Below are positions 8,641 to 16,670 of a stretch of 64,000 bases of DNA, one piece after another. Location: assembly GCF_018128905.1 (NCBI RefSeq), contig NZ_CP063808.1, forward strand, positions 5,270,001 through 5,334,000, read 5' to 3'. The notes beneath the pieces are model-generated. The model did no database searches. It had not been told where the DNA came from and worked only from the letters and a program-made list of their open reading frames with translations. A program made the translations under genes and the position numbers. Numbering within the stretch: the stretch's first letter is position 1; each line of letters opens with the position of its first letter. This DNA is from Streptomyces sp. A2-16. GTDB lineage: Bacteria > Actinomycetota > Actinomycetes > Streptomycetales > Streptomycetaceae.

Positions 8641-9673
8641 GCTGAAGGTCGGCATCGTGTTCGGCGGCTGCTCCGAGGAGCACCCGGTCTCCGTCAAGTC
8701 CGCGCGGGAGATCGCGCGGAACCTCGACGTCGAGAAGTACGAGCCGTACTTCATCGGGATCACGCGCAGCGGCGAGTGGAGGCTGTGCGACGGGCCCGAC
8801 ACGGACTGGGAGCAGAACAACCGCCGCCCGGTCGCGCTGTCACCGGACCGGAGCGAGCCCGGACTGCTCGTCCTGGAGCAGGGGCGGTACGAGAGGATCA
8901 CTCTGGACGTCGTACTGCCGGTGCTCCACGGCAGGTTCGGCGAGGACGGTGCGATACAGGGGCTCCTCGAGCTCTCCGGCATCCCCTACGTCGGCTGTGA
9001 CATCCAGAGTTCCGCGCTCTGCCTGGACAAGTCCCTCACCTACCTCGTCGCCGCGAACGCAGGTATTCCCACGCCGAATCACTGGACGGTCATGGCGGAC
9101 GAGAAAATCGATCCCGAGCGGATCACCTACCCCGTCTTCGTGAAGCCGGCCCGTTCGGGGTCGTCCTTCGGCGTCAGCAAGGTGTCCGGGGAGGACGAAC
9201 TCGCGGGGGCGGTGGAGACCGCCCGGCAGTACGACTCGAAGGTGCTGATCGAAGAGGCCGTCGTCGGCAGCGAGATCGGCTGCGCCCTTCTCGGGGACGA
9301 GACGAACCTGACAGCGGGGCAGGTGGACCACATCGCGCTCTCGCACGGATTCTTCAGGATCCACCAGGAGGATCAGCCGGAGACGGGATCCGACAACTCC
9401 GCGGCGATCGTGCCCGCCGACATTCCGGAGGAGTCGCGCGCGCTCGTCGTGGAGAGGGCGAAGGCCGTCTACCGCGCCCTCGGGTGCCGGGGGCTGTCGC
9501 GGGTGGACATGTTCCTCAAGGAGGACGGCGAAGTCGTGCTCAACGAGGTCAACACCTTTCCGGGCATGACCTCGTACAGCCGCTACCCGAGGATGATGGC
9601 GGCCGCGAACCTGCCGCTCACGGAAGTGATCGACCGACTGGTGTCCCTGGCACTGGCACGGGAGCCTCGATGA
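8633..9673 (+). CDS. vanA: VanA-type D-alanine--D-lactate ligase
   Basis: Protein of 346 residues of the D-Ala-D-X ligase family, ATP-grasp fold. The segment DKSLTYLVAANAGIPTP and the omega-loop FRIHQEDQPETGSDN mark the lactate-using branch: His244 falls at exactly the position of the selectivity His of enterococcal VanA. The C-terminal CRGLSRVDMF and EVNTFPGMTSYSRYP carry metal ligands. It makes D-Ala-D-Lac, which vancomycin-type glycopeptides bind poorly. It overlaps vanH by 8 bp and vanX by ATGA, forming one operon. Confidence 0.96.
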   Translation: MARLKVGIVFGGCSEEHPVSVKSAREIARNLDVEKYEPYFIGITRSGEWRLCDGPDTDWEQNNRRPVALSPDRSEPGLLVLEQGRYERITLDVVLPVLHGRFGEDGAIQGLLELSGIPYVGCDIQSSALCLDKSLTYLVAANAGIPTPNHWTVMADEKIDPERITYPVFVKPARSGSSFGVSKVSGEDELAGAVETARQYDSKVLIEEAVVGSEIGCALLGDETNLTAGQVDHIALSHGFFRIHQEDQPETGSDNSAAIVPADIPEESRALVVERAKAVYRALGCRGLSRVDMFLKEDGEVVLNEVNTFPGMTSYSRYPRMMAAANLPLTEVIDRLVSLALAREPR

Positions 9674-10278
9674 ACGAGGACTTCGCCTTCGTGGACGACC
9701 TCGTCCCCGGAATACGCTGGGATGCCAAGTACGCGACCTGGGACAACTTCACCGGCAAGCCGGTGGACGGCTACCTGGCGAATCGCATAGTCGGCACCAG
9801 GGCCTTGTGCGCGGCGCTGGACAAGGCCCGGGGCAAGGCGCGATCCCTCGGCTTCGGCCTGCTGCTGTGGGACGGCTACCGTCCCCAGCGCGCGGTGAAC
9901 TGCTTCGTGCGCTGGTCGCAGCAGCCGGAGGACGGCCGGACCAAGTCACGGCACTACCCGAGGATCGGCAGGGCCGACATGTTCGACCGGGGATACGTGG
10001 CCGCCAGGTCGGGCCACAGCCGGGGCAGCACAGTGGATGTGACGCTGTATCACCTGGACACCGGCGAACTCGCCGCCATGGGTGGCGGTCACGACCTCAT
10101 GGATTCCCTCTCCCATCATGGGGCGACGGGGATCGGGCACGTCGAAGCGCGCAACCGTGCCTGCCTGCGCGCCATCATGGAGGACTGCGGATTCAGGGCG
10201 TACGCACGCGAGTGGTGGCACTACACGCTGGAGGGCGAACCCTATCCGGACACCTACTTCGATTTCCCGATCGAGTAG
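9670..10278 (+). CDS. vanX: VanX D-alanyl-D-alanine dipeptidase
   Basis: Protein of 202 residues, identical in length to enterococcal VanX. Zinc ligands His116, Asp123 and His184 and the catalytic base Glu181 (SGHSRGSTVD and EWWHY) fall at the same numbers as in the reference enzyme. It hydrolyses D-Ala-D-Ala so that only D-Ala-D-Lac enters precursors; cytoplasmic. The start ATG overlaps the vanA stop (ATGA). A strong terminator follows directly, so the operon ends here. Confidence 0.97.
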   Translation: MNEDFAFVDDLVPGIRWDAKYATWDNFTGKPVDGYLANRIVGTRALCAALDKARGKARSLGFGLLLWDGYRPQRAVNCFVRWSQQPEDGRTKSRHYPRIGRADMFDRGYVAARSGHSRGSTVDVTLYHLDTGELAAMGGGHDLMDSLSHHGATGIGHVEARNRACLRAIMEDCGFRAYAREWWHYTLEGEPYPDTYFDFPIE

Positions 10279-10291
10279 CACCCGTACGGCA

Positions 10292-10326
10292 GCTCTCCGG
10301 TCACGGAAACGCCGTGACCGGAGAGC
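10292..10326. terminator. Bidirectional terminator after vanX
   Basis: A perfect 15-bp stem (GCTCTCCGGTCACGG and its complement) with a 5-nt loop AAACG sits 14 bp after the vanX stop and 36 bp before the convergent IF-1 gene ends. Its position between convergent genes fits a terminator working in both directions. Confidence 0.85.
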
Positions 10327-10361
10327 CCGGAATCAGTTGCCGCGCAGGGCGCCGACCGCCG

Positions 10362-10586
10362 CTAGTTCCGGTACCGGAACACGATCCGGCCGCGTGTCAG
10401 GTCGTACGGCGGAAGCTCCACCAGTACCCGGTCCTCCAGCATGATCTTGATGTAGTTCTTGCGGATCTTCCCACTGATGTGCGCGAGGACCTGGTGGCCG
10501 TTCTCGAGCTCCACGGTGAACATGGCGCTGCGCAGGCACTCGACGACCCTGCCCTCGACTTCGATGACGTTCTTGTGCTTGGTCAT
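10362..10586 (-). CDS. infA: Translation initiation factor IF-1 paralogue
   Basis: Protein of 74 residues, a complete S1/OB-fold IF-1: IEVEGRVVECLRSAMFTVEL, NGHQVLAHISGKIRKNYIKI, and the ending YDLTRGRIVFRYRN. IF-1 binds the 30S A site during initiation. The primary actinobacterial infA lies in the ribosomal-protein cluster; this copy instead shares an operon with a GNAT gene (ATGA overlap at 10583-10586) beside the van cassette. Its N-terminus (MTKHKNV) and Leu/Glu substitutions in the third strand differ from the usual streptomycete IF-1, so it is probably a second, divergent copy. Family certain; specialised role inferred. Confidence 0.92.
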   Translation of the reverse strand: MTKHKNVIEVEGRVVECLRSAMFTVELENGHQVLAHISGKIRKNYIKIMLEDRVLVELPPYDLTRGRIVFRYRN

Positions 10587-11374
10587 CGCACCAGCTCCAG
10601 GTTGCTGCTGACCGGCTGGGCGCCGATGCTCTCGAACAGCGCCGCGGCCGCTCGATTGGACTCCTGGACTTCCACCCAGGCCCCGGTGAACCCGGAGTCG
10701 TGCAGGGTTCCCAAGGCGTGGGCCAGCAGTGCCCGCGCGATGCCGCGGCGCCGCTCGCCGGCCCGGACCGCGATCAGCCCGATGCGCGGCCGGATCACCG
10801 TCACCACGCGGATCAGGCCGAGATAGCGGTCCGGCGCCGCGGCCACCGCGTACTTCGACGGGTCGACGATGGTGTCCCCCTCGGGGAAGGGAATCACCTC
10901 CGCGGGCATCGACGCCCACCCGACGGTCGCCTCGACCTCGTCTCGGATCGCGCGGTCCACCGCCCGCAGCGGGTCCTCGTACGCCTGACCGGCGGGCACG
11001 ATCGTCACGCCCGGCGGCGGCATGACCTCGTCGAGCCCCGTGACCTGTGGGTCGGTGGGAACGACGTACTCCCACTCTCGGCGCCGGAACGTGAACCCGG
11101 CCCGGTGCCAGGCCGCCGTCAGCTCGACGTCGGCTTCGTCGACCACCGTGTACAGCGGCGCCGGCAGGTGGGCCAGCATGGCCTCGGCGAGCCGGTCGAA
11201 GGCGGTGTCGTGCCAGGCGTCGATGCTGACGAACAACCGTCCGTCGGCCCGGTGTTGCGCATGTCCACGGCCGACGACCAGGTCGTCGTCCAGTGCATGC
11301 CATTGCCTGTCCGCGATGCGCGTGATCAGCACGGCGTGCTCGCTCAGGCCGGAAGTGAAAGGCTGTGTGTTCAT
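10583..11374 (-). CDS. GNAT N-acetyltransferase coupled to IF-1 paralogue
   Basis: Protein of 263 residues. The C-terminal third has the acetyl-CoA site of GNAT enzymes: IGLIAVRAGERRRGIARALLAHAL with the R-R-G-I-A pyrophosphate loop, then SNRAAAALFESIGA. The first 130 residues (starting MNTQPFTSGLSEH) look like a degenerate second GNAT domain. The ATG at 11374 has GGAGGGA upstream. The stop overlaps the IF-1 start, so both proteins are made from one transcript. The acceptor could be an antibiotic, a tRNA or a ribosomal component; none is shown by the sequence. Confidence 0.85.
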   Translation of the reverse strand: MNTQPFTSGLSEHAVLITRIADRQWHALDDDLVVGRGHAQHRADGRLFVSIDAWHDTAFDRLAEAMLAHLPAPLYTVVDEADVELTAAWHRAGFTFRRREWEYVVPTDPQVTGLDEVMPPPGVTIVPAGQAYEDPLRAVDRAIRDEVEATVGWASMPAEVIPFPEGDTIVDPSKYAVAAAPDRYLGLIRVVTVIRPRIGLIAVRAGERRRGIARALLAHALGTLHDSGFTGAWVEVQESNRAAAALFESIGAQPVSSNLELVR

Positions 11375-11388
11375 CGGAGTCTCCCTCC

Positions 11389-11415
11389 AGGAGTGCCTCG
11401 ATCTCAGGCGCTCCT
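11389..11415 (-). promoter_or_regulatory. Leader hairpin just upstream of GNAT Shine-Dalgarno
   Basis: AGGAGTGCCT (11389-11398) and AGGCGCTCCT (11406-11415) form a 10-bp inverted repeat with one mismatch and a 7-nt loop, directly 5' of the GGAGGGA ribosome binding site of the GNAT-IF-1 operon. It could affect translation or be a protein-binding site. The rest of the 11375-11627 interval shows no gene. Confidence 0.35.
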
Positions 11416-11627
11416 GGCGACACCGAACGTCAGCCGCCGGACCGTGACGGGATGAGGGAGCACCCACGGGTAACTGTGTTCACGGGGCTCACCTCCAGAC
11501 AACGACTTCACGGTCCATCAGGACCGTAGCAGCGGGGAGTTGCCGCACCCAAACCCTTTTCCACGACCTCGCGAGCGAAGCGGATTCCCGAACCCCTGCC
11601 TGACGGCGCAGCCCCGGTGCCGCTCCT

Positions 11628-12095
11628 TCAGCCGGCGCTCTGCTCCAACAGCGACCGGACGCTGAACGGCTGCACCTCCAACAGGACGATGGTGGTGTTG
11701 GAGCGGACGACGCCGGGTGCCTCCAGCAGCAGGTTGGTGATGCGGTGCAGGTCCTCGGTGTCGCGGGCGACCACTCGGGCGAGCAGATCGCCGTCGCCGG
11801 TGGTGACGAGCAGCTCGACGACCTCGGGGATGCGCAGGATCGCTTCCTGGGTGGGATGTCCCACCCGCTGGCTGATCGACAGCGTGATCAGGGCCAGCAG
11901 TGGACGGCCGAGGGCCGCGGGGTCCACGCGCCGGCTGGGCTCTCGCAGCCGTCCGTCCTCTTCCAGTCGCTTCAGTCGAGCCTGCACGGTGTTGCGGGCC
12001 AGGCCGAGCCGATCGGCCAGCGCGACCGTCGTGGCCCGGGGGTCCGCGTCGAGCGCCAGCAGGATCCGGGAGTCGAGGGCGTCGATGTTTCGCAT
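11628..12095 (-). CDS. Lrp/AsnC-family regulator
   Basis: Protein of 155 residues with the AsnC-type helix-turn-helix (DALDSRILLALDADPRATTVALADRLGLARNTVQARLKRLEEDG) and a C-terminal RAM/AsnC_ligand domain (VVELLVTTGDGDLLARVVARD). Such proteins usually form octamers and respond to amino acids. It is divergent from a PLP-dependent decarboxylase starting at 12197 with 101 bp between, so it probably controls that gene in response to the amino-acid substrate. Confidence 0.9.
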   Translation of the reverse strand: MRNIDALDSRILLALDADPRATTVALADRLGLARNTVQARLKRLEEDGRLREPSRRVDPAALGRPLLALITLSISQRVGHPTQEAILRIPEVVELLVTTGDGDLLARVVARDTEDLHRITNLLLEAPGVVRSNTTIVLLEVQPFSVRSLLEQSAG

Positions 12096-12196
12096 GGTGC
12101 ACAGTATGCCACGCCACTACCTCTCTCTTTTGAGCATTCTGATCACATAATCTTCTGCATATTGCGCATACTGCTGCGCCTCCTTACGTTCTGGCC

Positions 12197-13588
12197 ATGC
12201 AGAACGCGCAACGCAGCAACATGTCAGTGAGCAGGCCGCCCCACGTCGACAACCGGGTGTGGGGCGATGAGGACGAGGTCGTGGCGGCTGCCGTGAACTA
12301 CGCCTGGCGGCGCCTCACCCGGGCTCCCGATCCGGTGTCGGGTGCCCGGTCCGCCGCCGACCTCGCCCTCGCGGCCGGTACGGCCATCACGCCCTGGGGA
12401 ATCGGCGGCGAGGCGGCCCTCAAACTCTTCGACCGGGTCCTGGCACCGGCCACCCGGGCCCAGAACGCGGTGACGAACCTCGCCTACATCCCCGCGGCCC
12501 CCACCCGGGCCGCGCTCGCCTTCGAAGCCGTCACCGGCGCGGCCAACATCTTCGCGGGCACCTGGGAGGCCGGGGCGGGTGCCATCCACGCCGAGAACGA
12601 GGCCCTGGCCTGGCTCACCAAGCTGCTCGGCTGGCCGGACACCTCGGCGGGATGCTTCGTCAGCGGGGGCACCTCGGGCAACCTGTCGGCCCTCGTCGCG
12701 GCGCGCACCGCTGCCGCCGCACTCCGGTCCCGTCCGACGGACGGCTGGAAGATCGTGTGCGCCGACAGTGCCCACTCCTCCATCAGAACCGCGGCTCAGG
12801 CGATGGACGTCGAGGTCGTCACCGCAGCCGTGGACCGACGGGGACGCCTCACCGGAGCCGCCGTGAGCGCTGCGCTGGACTCGGTGGACGGCGTGTTCGC
12901 GGTGGTGGCGACCGCCGGAACCACCAACGCCGGTCTCGTCGACGACATCGAGGGCATCGCCGACGCGTGTGAACGCCACCGTGTGTGGCTGCACATCGAC
13001 GGCGCCTACGGCGGCGCGGGCCTCGCCGCGCCCAGCGTGCGACACCTCTACAGCGGCATCGAGCGGGCAGACAGCTTCATCGTCGATCCGCACAAGTGGC
13101 TCTTCGCCCCGTACGACTGCTGCGCGCTGCTGTACCGGGACCCCGCGGCGGCGCGTGCGGCGCACAGTCAGTCGGCGCACTATCTCGACGCCATCGACCG
13201 GGACGTCCACAATCCGGCGGACCTGGCCCTCCATCTCAGCCGCCGGGCCCGTGGGCTGCCGTTCTGGTTCAGCCTGGCGGTCCACGGAACCGACCGGTAC
13301 GCGCGTGCCGTGGAACAGACGCTGACCACCAGTCGTCTGGTCGCCGACGCCATCCGCACCAGTGATCATCTGCGCCTGACCATCGACCCCCACCTGTCCG
13401 TGCTCCTCTTCGAGCGCCCTGGCTGGAGCCCTCAGGACTACGCGTCCTGGTCTGCCCGGGTCGCCCAGACGGGCGCCATGCTGTGCGTGCCGACCCGGTG
13501 GAACGACACCACGGTCCTGCGGATGGCCTTCGTCAACCCGGACACCCGTGCCGCCGACGTCATCCACGTGCTGGACACGCTGCGCTAG
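12197..13588 (+). CDS. PLP-dependent group II amino-acid decarboxylase
   Basis: Protein of 463 residues of the DDC/GAD family. It has the substrate-region GCFVSGGTSGNLSALVAARTAA, the cofactor-ring HIDGAYGGAG with the Asp that binds the pyridine nitrogen, and the Schiff-base lysine in DPHKWLFAPYDC (Lys300). The expected product is an amine and CO2, probably from an aromatic amino acid or a related substrate. Divergent from an Lrp regulator, the region between them being unusually AT-rich for this genome (12110-12190), as expected of a promoter. Confidence 0.9.
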   Translation: MQNAQRSNMSVSRPPHVDNRVWGDEDEVVAAAVNYAWRRLTRAPDPVSGARSAADLALAAGTAITPWGIGGEAALKLFDRVLAPATRAQNAVTNLAYIPAAPTRAALAFEAVTGAANIFAGTWEAGAGAIHAENEALAWLTKLLGWPDTSAGCFVSGGTSGNLSALVAARTAAAALRSRPTDGWKIVCADSAHSSIRTAAQAMDVEVVTAAVDRRGRLTGAAVSAALDSVDGVFAVVATAGTTNAGLVDDIEGIADACERHRVWLHIDGAYGGAGLAAPSVRHLYSGIERADSFIVDPHKWLFAPYDCCALLYRDPAAARAAHSQSAHYLDAIDRDVHNPADLALHLSRRARGLPFWFSLAVHGTDRYARAVEQTLTTSRLVADAIRTSDHLRLTIDPHLSVLLFERPGWSPQDYASWSARVAQTGAMLCVPTRWNDTTVLRMAFVNPDTRAADVIHVLDTLR

Positions 13589-13900
13589 TGCTGTGCCCGC
13601 ATTCATCAGATCGTGCGCCGGGGCAGCACCAGTTCGGTGCGTTACCGGCGGGCGATGATGCTGCTGGCCTCGTCGGGCGGGAACCGGGTGCCGGCGATCG
13701 CCCAGCTTGTGCAGACCGACGAGGACACCGTCCGGGACGTGATCCACCGCTTCAACGAGATCGGCCCGGCCCGCCTGGACCCTCAGTGGGCGGGAGGCCG
13801 TCCCGCCAACTCAGCGATGAAGACGAGGATTTCGTCATCGCGACGGCCACCGCACGACCGGTCGGCGAGGTCGACCCGGTACCAGGGCCCGTCCCAGCGG
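13589..13900 (+). pseudogene. IS630-family transposase remnant, frameshifted and truncated
   Basis: The frame from 13613 encodes RRGSTSSVRYRRAMMLLASSG followed by AIAQLVQTDEDTVRDVIHRFNEIG and WAGGRP, the N-terminal helix-turn-helix of IS630-type transposases common in Streptomyces. After GGRP the continuation LSDEDEDFVIATATARP lies in another frame, so there is a frameshift near 13800-13810. Nothing matches the DDE catalytic domain downstream; the element is only the 5' part. Terminal inverted repeats were not found. It begins directly after the decarboxylase gene. 13901-14039 shows no convincing gene. Confidence 0.7.
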
Positions 13901-14039
13901 TCAGCCGAGACCGAGGACTTGGCAGACGTCGACGGGCCTACGGTCAGGTCTATCCCGCCGACCGCGAGATGGGCAGTCATACTGACTCAACGGACGAACC
14001 GTCAGCAAGCAACGACGCAGGCCGTCCCCGACGTTTCGA

Positions 14040-14268
14040 TCAGGCCGTGGAGTGGCGGCGGGTGCGGAGTCGGTGGACGCCCTTCACGGCGTGGACAGCG
14101 GCCAGGAGCGGGAAGCCTGCGAGGCCGGGCCACAACCAGGATTCCCCCACCATGCAACTCAGCAGGCTGCCGCCGAAAAGCAGCAGGGAGCCTACGACCT
14201 CCAGCAGGTCAAAGCGCGCCTTGGTCCGCAGGCCGATGTCCTTCGGCCGAAGAATCCAGTCCCCGCCC
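14040..14268 (-). pseudogene. Fragment of a small membrane protein gene
   Basis: The last 70-odd codons of this minus-strand frame read DWILRPKDIGLRTKARFD, then two hydrophobic helices (VVGSLLLFGGSLLSCMV and WPGLAGFPLLAAVHAV), and end in a basic tail. No good start codon or ribosome binding site precedes it; upstream the frame becomes Arg/Ser-rich as in non-coding shadow, and an alternative frame (from ATG 14346, MCGDGGWDREATDATQ) looks protein-like before stopping. This pattern suggests a decayed or frameshifted gene next to the transposase remnant. Low certainty. Confidence 0.35.
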
Positions 14269-14391
14269 CAGCAGTGACTCCGCGACCAGGACGGCCATCT
14301 GCGTGGCGTCGGTGGCCTCGCGGTCCCAGCCACCGTCTCCGCACATCTCGTCACCGCACCGTCGTGCCGATGGGACGGCACGCTTCGGGAC

Positions 14392-14778
14392 TCACGCGTA
14401 GCCGCGAAGTGCCTTGTGGGCGCCGTAAGCCTCGATGAACCCTTGGACCGCCTCCAGACCAAAGCCGGACCGCCACTTCGACTTGCTGCCGTCGAGGTAG
14501 CGCAGGTCGACCCAGGTGGAGACGGCAGCCGACGAATCGGTACTGGCCACGCGTAGCTTCATGCCGGCCAGGTCCTGGAAGACGACGATCGTCAGCGGCT
14601 TGCGTTCGCTGATGTACTCGACGGAGCCGTCCGGCGTGATCACCAGCAGCGGGTCCGGATCGTTCGACGTCCCGCGGAAGAAGCCGGACAGCGCGCCCCG
14701 CCTCTTGGTGAACACGCGCCACTCCCGTGGCACGGGACCTTGACGCGCCTGCCACAGGATCGTTCGTGGATCCGTCAC
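14392..14778 (-). CDS. Hypothetical protein, PH-like fold suspected
   Basis: Protein of 128 residues with alternating beta-strand pattern and conserved Trp residues (REWRVFTKRRGALSGFFRG, SVEYISERKPLTIVVFQDLAGMKLR, VSTWVDLRYLDGSKSKWRSG). No signal peptide or membrane segment. Composition and codon bias look real. The compact strands followed by a C-terminal helix (LEAVQGFIEAYGAHKALRGYA) resemble small PH-like or YokE-type domains, but this is an impression, not an identification. Located between a nuclease-fold gene and the decayed membrane gene. Confidence 0.65.
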   Translation of the reverse strand: MTDPRTILWQARQGPVPREWRVFTKRRGALSGFFRGTSNDPDPLLVITPDGSVEYISERKPLTIVVFQDLAGMKLRVASTDSSAAVSTWVDLRYLDGSKSKWRSGFGLEAVQGFIEAYGAHKALRGYA

Positions 14779-14818
14779 GGCACCTCCGCGCAGGTCATGG
14801 CCGGTCGGCTCCGGCCGT

Positions 14819-15724
14819 CTACTTTTCGACGAAGATGATCTCTTCGGGCTGGTGGGTCATCCTCACGGTGTTGCCGTTGGTGATCTCGATGGCGTGTTGC
14901 AGGCCGGTGATCTCCTTGGAGGTCGGCGGCATGTGGAACTTGTCGGCGCCTCCGCCCAGGTAGGAGGTGAGGCAGGCCAGGGACGGGCTTGTGGGGTTGA
15001 GGTCCAGGTATTCCTTCAGCCGGCGGAACAGCTTCGGGAGGATGACCGCTCCGTCGTCGGCCGTGAGCGAGGCCATTCCGGTGATCTTCACTCCGGACTG
15101 CGTGACGTCCTTGGCCCACACGCCCAGCGGCGGTGTGGACTGACGGGCCTGCTGGGCGGCGGCGGCGAGGGCCGTGCGCAGGGAGACGGGAAAGCCGGTG
15201 TAGAAGGTCGGGTAGGCCAGGCCGAGCGAGAGCAGGTGGTGGTTGGCGGTCTTCTTCAGCAGGGCGTCACCGACGTTGATCTCGTAGCCGCTGCACCCGG
15301 GCGGGGTGCCGCGGCCGACCAGGGCCACGCAGCGGCCGTAGACGTCGGAGCCTCGGGTGAGGATGAAGCCGGGCACGCTGGCGGGGGTGAGGGTGACGGT
15401 CTCGTCCGGCTTGCGGACGATGCTGGTGAAACCGAGGAACGTCAGCAGTTCGTCAGCGGCCTGGTGGGCGAGGCCGATCGGCTGGTGTTGGTCCGATCCG
15501 TAGTTGCCCCCGTAGTGAGTCTCCAGCGCGTCGACACCTTCGAGCCGGATGTTGGCGTGGCCGTCGGCGGCGGGCAGGATCGGTTTGCTACCGGGTACGA
15601 GCTTCCAGTCGGCCACGTTGTCCGGGATGAACGAGATGGTGTCGCCGTCCGGCTTGGCCTTCTCCGACACCTTGAACGAGCCCTTGATGAGCAGCATAGG
15701 CATGGCGACTCCCTTGACGGACAT
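14819..15724 (-). CDS. Staphylococcal-nuclease-fold protein
   Basis: Protein of 301 residues (start ATG 15724; an ATG at 15703 is also possible). The core matches the SNase pattern: strand with Arg60 in ANIRLEGVDALETHY, Glu68 eight residues later, then Arg131 in SDVYGRCVALVG, then INVGDALLKKTANHHLLSLGLAYPTFY, the usual 'N..LL..G.A..Y' end. These correspond to the catalytic Arg35, Glu43 and Arg87 of staphylococcal nuclease with correct spacing of the first two. No signal peptide is seen, unlike thermonuclease, and about 120 extra C-terminal residues (including DKFHMPPTSKEITGLQHAIE) are unassigned. Nuclease activity is a prediction. Confidence 0.6.
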   Translation of the reverse strand: MSVKGVAMPMLLIKGSFKVSEKAKPDGDTISFIPDNVADWKLVPGSKPILPAADGHANIRLEGVDALETHYGGNYGSDQHQPIGLAHQAADELLTFLGFTSIVRKPDETVTLTPASVPGFILTRGSDVYGRCVALVGRGTPPGCSGYEINVGDALLKKTANHHLLSLGLAYPTFYTGFPVSLRTALAAAAQQARQSTPPLGVWAKDVTQSGVKITGMASLTADDGAVILPKLFRRLKEYLDLNPTSPSLACLTSYLGGGADKFHMPPTSKEITGLQHAIEITNGNTVRMTHQPEEIIFVEK

Positions 15725-15917
15725 CACTCTATGTGTCCAATGATGACACAGGGTGCTCGGCTTGGCGTCGCATGCAGATCCCGCGCTGGGACCCTGCTTA
15801 TGATCATGGTGACGCCTGCCGACATGCAGGACCGCGACGCCGCCCGCGAACCCCTCTGGCGCCAGTAACTGGGCGTCGCACACCCGCCCGCATAGCCGAT
15901 GTACGTGCCTTCGAGAG

Positions 15918-16157
15918 TCACCGCCTCGTCGGTTCCGGCATGGGTTCAGAGCGCGGCTGTCTACTGGTAGCAGGGAGGGACACACAGCACGTGACCGTGC
16001 CGCGCTCGCCGGCCGCCGTGGAGGAGTGATGGGTGACGGCTGCGGGGGTCTTGCTGGTCTCCCAGGGCATGGGGGCGGCCATGGCCTGCGGTCCGAGGGC
16101 GGTGAAGGCCGCAGTGGCCACGAACACCAGGGCCAGCACACGCTTGCGCAGATGCAT
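15918..16157 (-). CDS. Small secreted hypothetical protein
   Basis: Protein of 79 residues with a clear Sec signal peptide: MHLRKRVLALVFVATAAFTALGP, then a likely cleavage at AMA-AP. The mature part is about 50 residues with two adjacent Cys (TCC). A short second reading (GTG 15921, TLEGTYIGYAGGCATPSYW) overlaps its stop as GTGA and contains Trp, Cys and Gly like a secreted domain, so the gene may be frameshifted and originally longer, ending near 15724. Function unknown. Confidence 0.45.
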   Translation of the reverse strand: MHLRKRVLALVFVATAAFTALGPQAMAAPMPWETSKTPAAVTHHSSTAAGERGTVTCCVSLPATSRQPRSEPMPEPTRR

Positions 16158-16268
16158 CTGAACTCCTTTGCCGACTGGTGAGGTTCGACCACTGGTACCC
16201 GTCCGGGGGCTCTTCGAAATCGATCACGGTGACGTACCGCGAGGCGCCTCTCGAAGTCGTCGGCAAAA

Positions 16269-16292
16269 GGGCGTCCGCTGGGGCGGACGCCC
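16269..16292 (-). terminator. Intrinsic terminator of the immunity gene
   Basis: GGGCGTCCGC and its exact complement form a 10-bp stem with a TGGG loop. Read on the minus strand the stem is followed by TTTT, an intrinsic terminator for the gene ending at 16346. Confidence 0.75.
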
Positions 16293-16345
16293 ACTCACCG
16301 CAGCAGTCTGACCGAACGGGGCTTCCTGACCGGTGGGTTGGAGCT

Positions 16346-16670
16346 CTAGTCGTCGAACTCGAAGCCCGAAGTCTCCGCCCGGGCGATGATGTCGCGAACT
16401 GCCTCGGGGCTCGTGATGACTGGCGCAACGGCCGCCTTGAGTCGCGCGAAGTCACTTGGACTCCCGACCGCGCACAACATGCCGGCCTCACTGTCGAAGT
16501 CGAGGCGTTCAGCGATGTCCGGCCAGGCGAACCGCACGAGACCCTCCCAGAAGTACCCGTTCGGCTCGTGCCCTGCTTCGGCTCCTGCGGCATCAGCAGC
16601 CTGGCCCACCAACATCCAACGTCAGCGAGTGTTCGCCGTCGAGGTCATGGAGCTTCAGTGCCGGCGCCAT
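16346..16670 (-). pseudogene. Imm51-like immunity protein gene with a frameshift
   Basis: From ATG 16670 the product begins MAPALKLHDLDGEHSLTLDVGG and then stops; one base earlier or later in the run near 16603-16608 the next frame continues QAADAAGAEAGHEPNGYFWEG and runs to FEFDD at 16346. Joined, they give about 108 residues with NGYFWEGLVRF, typical of Imm51-type immunity proteins that neutralise secreted polymorphic toxins. A single extra G in the GGTGGGCC stretch explains the break. No toxin gene is adjacent. It is either an inactive orphan or an assembly error. Confidence 0.6.

Noticed and set aside
13483..14277. A 264-codon plus-strand gene after the decarboxylase
   Set aside because: Only about 15 codons match a known pattern (transposase continuation); the rest is the decarboxylase end in another frame and low-quality sequence.
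15725..16294. N-terminal extension of the nuclease-fold protein
   Set aside because: The upstream frame is Arg/Pro-rich, crosses the small secreted gene in another frame and lacks a ribosome binding site near its ATG.
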